The translations under genes and the position numbers were made by a program. Below are positions 5,617 through 8,189 of a stretch of 8,189 nucleotides of DNA, piece by piece. The DNA lies in the NCBI GenBank assembly GCA_934254755.1, contig CAKQMM010000037.1, positions 1 through 8,189 of the forward strand, given 5' to 3'. How positions within the stretch are numbered: the first letter of the stretch is position 1; the number at the start of each line of letters is the position of its first letter. The notes beneath the pieces were generated by a model. It was given only the letters and a program-made list of their open reading frames with translations. It made no database searches and was not told where the DNA came from. The stretch comes from an uncultured Clostridia bacterium. GTDB lineage: Bacteria > Bacillota > Clostridia > Christensenellales > Borkfalkiaceae.

Positions 5617-6417
5617 ATGGTAAAAAACGACGGTAAAAACGCGGCGGCTAAAAAAACCGCCCGCAATATTTTAAGCGTAGCCGCGCCATTTATAACTTTG
5701 GGCGCGGCGGTTTCGGTGTGGGCGATTATCGCAAAAATCGTTGACGCCGAAATTTTAGCGCCGTCCGTAAAAAGTATTTTTTTAAGCGTTATAAAGTTAA
5801 TTAAAAGCGGCGAGTTTTACGCTTCCGCGGCGTTCACCGCTTTGCGTGCGTTCGCGGCGTTTATAATATCGTTTTTATCGGCGTTTTTGTTCGCCGCGCT
5901 GTCGCATAAATATCCCCTTTTCAAGCGGTTCGTGTCACCCGTTTGCGCAGTAATAAAAACGACCCCCGCTATGAGCGTTATTTTAATCGTTATCGTCGTT
6001 TTTTCAAGCAAAATTTCTCCTATAATAATTGCGTTTACGGTGCTGTTCCCCGTTGCTTATAACGACTTTTTAAGCGGGCTTAGCATGATCGACGGCGAAA
6101 TTATAGAGATGGCAACCGTTTATAAAGTAAGCAAAAAAACGCTTAACCGCTACTATATTTACCCCTTCGTTTTAAAAACGGCGGCGGTTTCGGCGGTCAA
6201 CGAACTCTCTTTTTCGCTTAAAATAACCGTTTCCGCCGAAGTTATGAGCGCGACGGCTAAAAGTTTAGGCAGGCTTTTATATATGGCGAAAGTCAACCTT
6301 GAAACGGCAGATTTGGTTGCCGTTACCCTTCTTGCCGTCGTTTTGGGCGGAATACTCGACTATTTTGCCGCAAAGCTTAAAAATAAGTTTTTCAAAAAGG
6401 AGGCGGACAATGGTTGA
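5617..6417 (+). CDS. ABC transporter permease (SsuC/ThiX-like)
   Basis: A 266-aa integral membrane protein of the BPD_transp_1 type. Six hydrophobic segments are visible at about 22-42, 75-96, 104-130, 132-150, 186-205 and 232-252. The cytoplasmic coupling loop that docks on the ATPase is visible as an EAA-like motif at about 164-183: E164-M-A, then S172, ending in P183 (EMATVYKVSKKTLNRYYIYP). Length and layout match NitT/TauT-family permeases, which work as homodimers. It starts 9 bp after the binding-protein stop. There is no recognisable Shine-Dalgarno before the ATG, so translation probably depends on coupling. The last 8 bp overlap the ATPase gene. Alternative in-frame starts nearby are no better. 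Confidence 0.9.
   Translation: MVKNDGKNAAAKKTARNILSVAAPFITLGAAVSVWAIIAKIVDAEILAPSVKSIFLSVIKLIKSGEFYASAAFTALRAFAAFIISFLSAFLFAALSHKYPLFKRFVSPVCAVIKTTPAMSVILIVIVVFSSKISPIIIAFTVLFPVAYNDFLSGLSMIDGEIIEMATVYKVSKKTLNRYYIYPFVLKTAAVSAVNELSFSLKITVSAEVMSATAKSLGRLLYMAKVNLETADLVAVTLLAVVLGGILDYFAAKLKNKFFKKEADNG
6397..6403 (+). promoter_or_regulatory. Ribosome binding site that fixes the ATPase start
   Basis: AAGGAGG inside the 3' end of the permease gene lies six bases before the ATG at 6410. The open frame extends back to 6299, but the extra 37 residues overlap the permease and look nothing like an ABC N-terminus. The start at 6410 gives the typical MVEIKNLSVTYG opening. Confidence 0.9.
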
Positions 6418-7072
6418 AATTAAAAATTTGTCCGTAACCTACGGCGAAAACAAGATTTTAAACGGCGTTAATTTAACGGTTAGCGCGGGCGAAGTAGTCT
6501 GCGTCCTCGGCGCGAGCGGGATAGGCAAAACCACTCTTTTAAACGCGATAGCGGGGCTTATTCCTTACGGCGGCGAAATTACGGGTGTAAAAAGCGTGAG
6601 TTACGTCTTTCAGACCCCGCGGCTTGTAGGCGATTTGACCGCCTTTAAAAACGTAAAATTCGTTGCCGAAAATAAAAGCGACGAGGAAGTTTACGCCGCG
6701 CTTAAACTTGCGGGGATAGAGCATAAAGCAAATGTTAAGACAAAAACGCTTTCGGGCGGCGAGAAGCAGCGGGTGCAGATAGCCCGCGCCGTTTTGGCGG
6801 ACGCGCCGGTGTTTTTGTTCGACGAGCCCTTTTCGTCGCTTGACTTGGCGATTAAAAAAAGTTTGCTTAAAATAGTTAAAGACCTTGCAAAAGTTAAGGG
6901 TAAATCTATAATTTTCGTCACGCACGACGTGTTTGAGGCGGCGGTTTCAGCAGATACGCTCGCATTTATAAAAAGCGGAAGTTTAACGACTTTTAAGTTT
7001 ACGGAAGGCTTAACGGAAGCGCAAAAATTAAATAAAATTTACGAAGTTTTATCTCTCGATAGTCGGCTTTAA
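6410..7072 (+). CDS. ABC transporter ATP-binding protein (SsuB/TauB-like)
   Basis: A 220-aa cytoplasmic ATPase powering the importer encoded just upstream. All catalytic motifs are present: A-loop Y11, Walker A GASGIGKT (34-41), Q-loop Q68, signature LSGGEKQ (114-120), Walker B VFLFDEP (134-140) with D138 and E139, D-loop SSLD (142-145) and H-loop H172. It is shorter than the usual 240-260 aa, ending soon after the H-loop domain, but nothing essential is missing. It overlaps the permease gene by 8 bp in another frame, so stoichiometric coupled translation is expected. It is the last gene of the operon; a long inverted repeat follows. Motif spacing puts it with the nitrate/sulfonate/taurine class, but the substrate cannot be read from the ATPase. 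Confidence 0.93.
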   Translation: MVEIKNLSVTYGENKILNGVNLTVSAGEVVCVLGASGIGKTTLLNAIAGLIPYGGEITGVKSVSYVFQTPRLVGDLTAFKNVKFVAENKSDEEVYAALKLAGIEHKANVKTKTLSGGEKQRVQIARAVLADAPVFLFDEPFSSLDLAIKKSLLKIVKDLAKVKGKSIIFVTHDVFEAAVSADTLAFIKSGSLTTFKFTEGLTEAQKLNKIYEVLSLDSRL

Positions 7073-7083
7073 GTATAAAAATC

Positions 7084-7125
7084 AAGGGTTTTGTCAATAC
7101 CCATATCGGTAACGACAAAGCCCTT
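7084..7125 (+). terminator. Long inverted repeat after the ABC operon, possible terminator
   Basis: Arms 7084-7095 and 7114-7125 (AAGGGTTTTGTC with GACAAAGCCCTT) pair over 12 bp with one T/G wobble. The 18-nt interior can add three more pairs (ACC 7099-7101 with GGT 7108-7110). It lies 12 bp past the ATPase stop. The plus-strand tail is only TATTACATA, a poor U-tract. On the minus strand it is followed by GATTTTTATAC, although no minus-strand gene is nearby. The right arm also overlaps the -35 zone of a possible mazF promoter, so an operator role is the alternative. Confidence 0.5.
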
Positions 7126-7132
7126 TATTACA

Positions 7133-7138
7133 TATAAT
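7133..7138 (+). promoter_or_regulatory. Possible -10 element for the mazF-like gene
   Basis: A perfect TATAAT stands about 30 bp before the toxin gene's ATG. There is no good -35 at 16-18 bp upstream (TAACGA at best), so the promoter is weak, activated, or absent with transcription coming from the operon. A 10-bp palindrome CGATATATCG (7148-7157) lies between it and the RBS. Confidence 0.4.
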
Positions 7139-7166
7139 AATACGGGGCGATATATCGGAGATATTT

Positions 7167-7520
7167 ATGATAAAACGCGGAGAACTATATTACGCCGACC
7201 TAAGCCCCGTCGTCGGAAGCGAACAGGGCGGAGTGCGCCCCGTACTCGTCGTTCAGAACGACGTCGGAAACAAATACAGCCCCACCGTCATAGCGGCGGC
7301 GGTAACGAGCCGTATCGGCAAGGCTAAACTTCCGACCCATATAGAACTTTCCGCCGATCTTTACGGGCTTAACAAAGACTCGGTAGTCTTGCTCGAACAA
7401 ATTCGCACGCTCGACAAGCGCAGGCTGAAAGAGCGGATAGGCGAACTTAACCCGTCGGTTATGCACAAAGTCGACGGCGCGCTTTTAATAAGCCTCGGCT
7501 TTATAAAAAACGCCGAATAA
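7167..7520 (+). CDS. mazF: Type II toxin MazF/PemK family, EndoA-type mRNA interferase
   Basis: A 117-aa cytosolic endoribonuclease, the full length for the family. The opening [20 protein letters not shown] (3-22) and RPVLVVQND (24-32), [11 protein letters not shown] (38-48) and KLPTHIEL (54-61) follow Bacillus subtilis EndoA nearly residue for residue. R24 and T47 line up with the EndoA catalytic pair R25/T48. [13 protein letters not shown] (75-87) is also conserved. EndoA cuts single-stranded RNA at UACAU; the same specificity is likely here but not shown. The SD GGAG (7157-7160) sits six bases before the ATG. There is no antitoxin gene: the 94 bp upstream cannot hold a MazE, and nothing coding follows before lgt. 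A strong terminator ends the unit. It may be a housekeeping-type solitary copy with its antitoxin elsewhere. Confidence 0.93.
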   Translation: MIKRGELYYADLSPVVGSEQGGVRPVLVVQNDVGNKYSPTVIAAAVTSRIGKAKLPTHIELSADLYGLNKDSVVLLEQIRTLDKRRLKERIGELNPSVMHKVDGALLISLGFIKNAE

Positions 7521-7563
7521 TATAGCGAATTTAAAACTTAAAATCGAGCGTAAACTAAAACCG

Positions 7564-7588
7564 CGCCCCCGAGATTCGGGGGCGTTTT
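7564..7588 (+). terminator. Intrinsic terminator of the mazF-like gene
   Basis: A perfect 9-bp stem, 7564-7572 with 7576-7584 (CGCCCCCGA / TCGGGGGCG), encloses a GAT loop and is followed by TTTTAAATTTT. It stands about 45 bp after the stop codon. On the minus strand the tail is CGGTTTTAG, so weak bidirectional action is possible. Confidence 0.92.
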
Positions 7589-7614
7589 AAATTTTAAAAG
7601 ATATAAAAAATTTT

Positions 7615-7638
7615 ACGGGCGGCGGTACGGGCGGCGGC
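7615..7638 (+). repeat. GC-rich 12-bp direct tandem repeat
   Basis: Two adjacent copies of ACGGGCGGCGGY (7615-7626 and 7627-7638) differ only in the last base. They form a 24-bp island of almost pure G/C in otherwise AT-rich noncoding DNA. The plus strand carries six runs of two or three G's, enough for a two-tier G-quadruplex. GGGCGGCGGT (7617-7626) is also complementary, with one bulge, to ACCGCGCCC (7560-7568) in the terminator's 5' side. Confidence 0.6.
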
Positions 7639-7730
7639 TTTATCGGTCGTGATTTTTATTGCAGTCTTAAACGTTCGTTTCATTAAAATTTCGCTAATTC
7701 GCGTATAAACGCGCAAATTTTTCAAAATGC
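7639..7730. other. AT-rich intergenic stretch with one small hairpin
   Basis: Part of the 351-bp gene-free stretch between the mazF-like gene and lgt. It holds no convincing ORF or RNA gene. The only structure seen is a 5-bp hairpin, CGCGT (7700-7704) with ACGCG (7709-7713) around ATAA, followed after CAAA by TTTTT, which could be a very weak plus-strand terminator. Confidence 0.4.
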
Positions 7731-7759
7731 TTGTAATTTTTTGTAATATAGTTTAAAAT
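7731..7759 (+). promoter_or_regulatory. SigA-type promoter of lgt
   Basis: TTGTAA (7731-7736) is followed after exactly 17 bp by TAAAAT (7754-7759), the same -10 as the transporter operon promoter. Transcription would begin near 7766, leaving a leader of about 105 nt before the lgt ATG. Confidence 0.75.
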
Positions 7760-7787
7760 GATAATGAATATATTTGAGGATAAGTTT

Positions 7788-7824
7788 CGTCCGCATAAAA
7801 GAGTGCGACGGATAGCGACCGTCG
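7788..7824 (+). promoter_or_regulatory. Two mutually exclusive hairpins in the lgt leader
   Basis: Hairpin 1 pairs 7788-7795 with 7804-7810 (seven pairs, one bulged C, 8-nt loop). Hairpin 2 pairs 7806-7811 with 7819-7824 (CGACGG / CCGTCG, six perfect pairs, 7-nt loop). Both need 7806-7810, so only one can form. No U-tract follows either, so a translational or stability effect is likelier than termination, if there is any function. Confidence 0.35.
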
Positions 7825-7871
7825 AATTAAAACTTAAAAGTACGCGGCAAAACCTATAAATAAACCGAAAC

Positions 7872-8189
7872 ATGAATTTAATCAATTTGTTATCGTCAAC
7901 GTTTACGTTCGACGGAGTGCATTTTTACAAAAACCATTTTTCGTTCACCCTTTTCGGGCATGAGTTTACTATCGCCTTTTATGCAATCGCGATAGTTTTG
8001 GGCATGATCGCGTGCGTTATCCTCGCCCGTCCGCTTTGCAAAAAAGTAGGTCTTAACCCCGATATTTTGCTCGACTATATGATTGCCATTATCCCCATTT
8101 CGATAATTTGCGCAAGGCTTTGGTACGTTTTAACCGACTTAAAGTCTTTCCACTCGTTTTACGACGTTATCGCTATATGGAACGGCGGC
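7872..8189 (+). CDS. lgt: Prolipoprotein diacylglyceryl transferase, N-terminal part
   Basis: The first 106 residues of an integral membrane enzyme, cut by the window end; the full protein is usually about 260-300 aa. Lgt moves diacylglycerol from phosphatidylglycerol to the lipobox cysteine of prolipoproteins, such as the binding lipoprotein in this window. Visible landmarks: FTIAFYAIAIVLGMIACVILA as the first membrane helix (32-52), LDYMIAIIPISIICARLWYVL as the second (67-87), and FYDVIAIWNGG (96-106), which in the family leads into the catalytic loop. An in-frame stop at 7857-7859 limits the start to 7872 or later, and this ATG fits the family. No Shine-Dalgarno precedes it, which is unusual beside the strong sites of most neighbours. 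Confidence 0.92.
   Translation, partial: MNLINLLSSTFTFDGVHFYKNHFSFTLFGHEFTIAFYAIAIVLGMIACVILARPLCKKVGLNPDILLDYMIAIIPISIICARLWYVLTDLKSFHSFYDVIAIWNGG

Noticed and set aside
6299..6409. 37-residue N-terminal extension of the ABC ATPase
   Set aside because: It overlaps the permease gene in another frame, and the strong RBS at 6397-6403 plus the family's usual N-terminus fix the start at 6410.
7091..7327. 78-codon ORF overlapping the start of the mazF-like gene, considered as a missing antitoxin
   Set aside because: It is rich in Arg and Pro from out-of-frame reading of the toxin gene and shows no MazE-like pattern; most of its length overlaps the toxin in another frame.
7759..7773. Fur/PerR-like box (TGATAATGAATATAT) upstream of lgt
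   Set aside because: The left half fits TGATAAT but the right half matches only 4 of 7, and lgt is not a typical target.
7694..7885. 63-codon minus-strand ORF in the lgt upstream region
   Set aside because: It covers the lgt promoter, leader and start codon on the opposite strand, has no family resemblance, and its AT-rich codons are typical of a chance opening.

Overview
The window reads as ordinary chromosomal DNA from an anaerobic, monoderm Firmicute of the class Clostridia, probably an uncultured gut lineage. Reasons: a TM1266-type [FeFe]-hydrogenase regulator, a Bacillus/Clostridium-type MazF (EndoA), a class II fructose-bisphosphate aldolase, a lipobox-type binding lipoprotein with the lgt enzyme that would lipidate such proteins, strong AAGGAGG ribosome binding sites and SigA-like promoters with 17-bp spacers. 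The family-level taxon is a guess. No mobile element, CRISPR array, tRNA or rRNA was seen.

Left part (50-4073), all on the minus strand and in separate transcription units: a 410-aa protein built from two ferritin-like four-helix bundles, of which only the second keeps a full di-iron ligand set; a MATE-family multidrug/cation antiporter with its own promoter and terminator; and class II fructose-bisphosphate aldolase with a near-consensus promoter, a strong RBS and a strong terminator.

Middle (4074-7072), plus strand, divergent from the aldolase: a SigA-like promoter drives a leader of about 190 nt. The leader can fold into a three-way junction and then an intrinsic terminator, all before the first gene. 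Behind it lies a tight four-gene operon: a TM1266-family ACT-type regulator, a substrate-binding lipoprotein, an ABC permease and an ABC ATPase of the NitT/TauT/thiamine-precursor type. The leader matches no riboswitch class I can recall and is the best candidate here for something undescribed. The operon links an importer of unknown substrate to a protein normally tied to hydrogenase maturation.

Right part (7073-8189), plus strand: a long inverted repeat, an EndoA/MazF-type RNase toxin with no antitoxin beside it, a strong terminator, about 290 bp of AT-rich intergenic DNA carrying a GC-rich 12-bp tandem repeat and a good promoter, then the first 106 codons of lgt, cut by the window end.

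All calls come from reading the sequence and from memory of protein families; no searches or folding programs were run.
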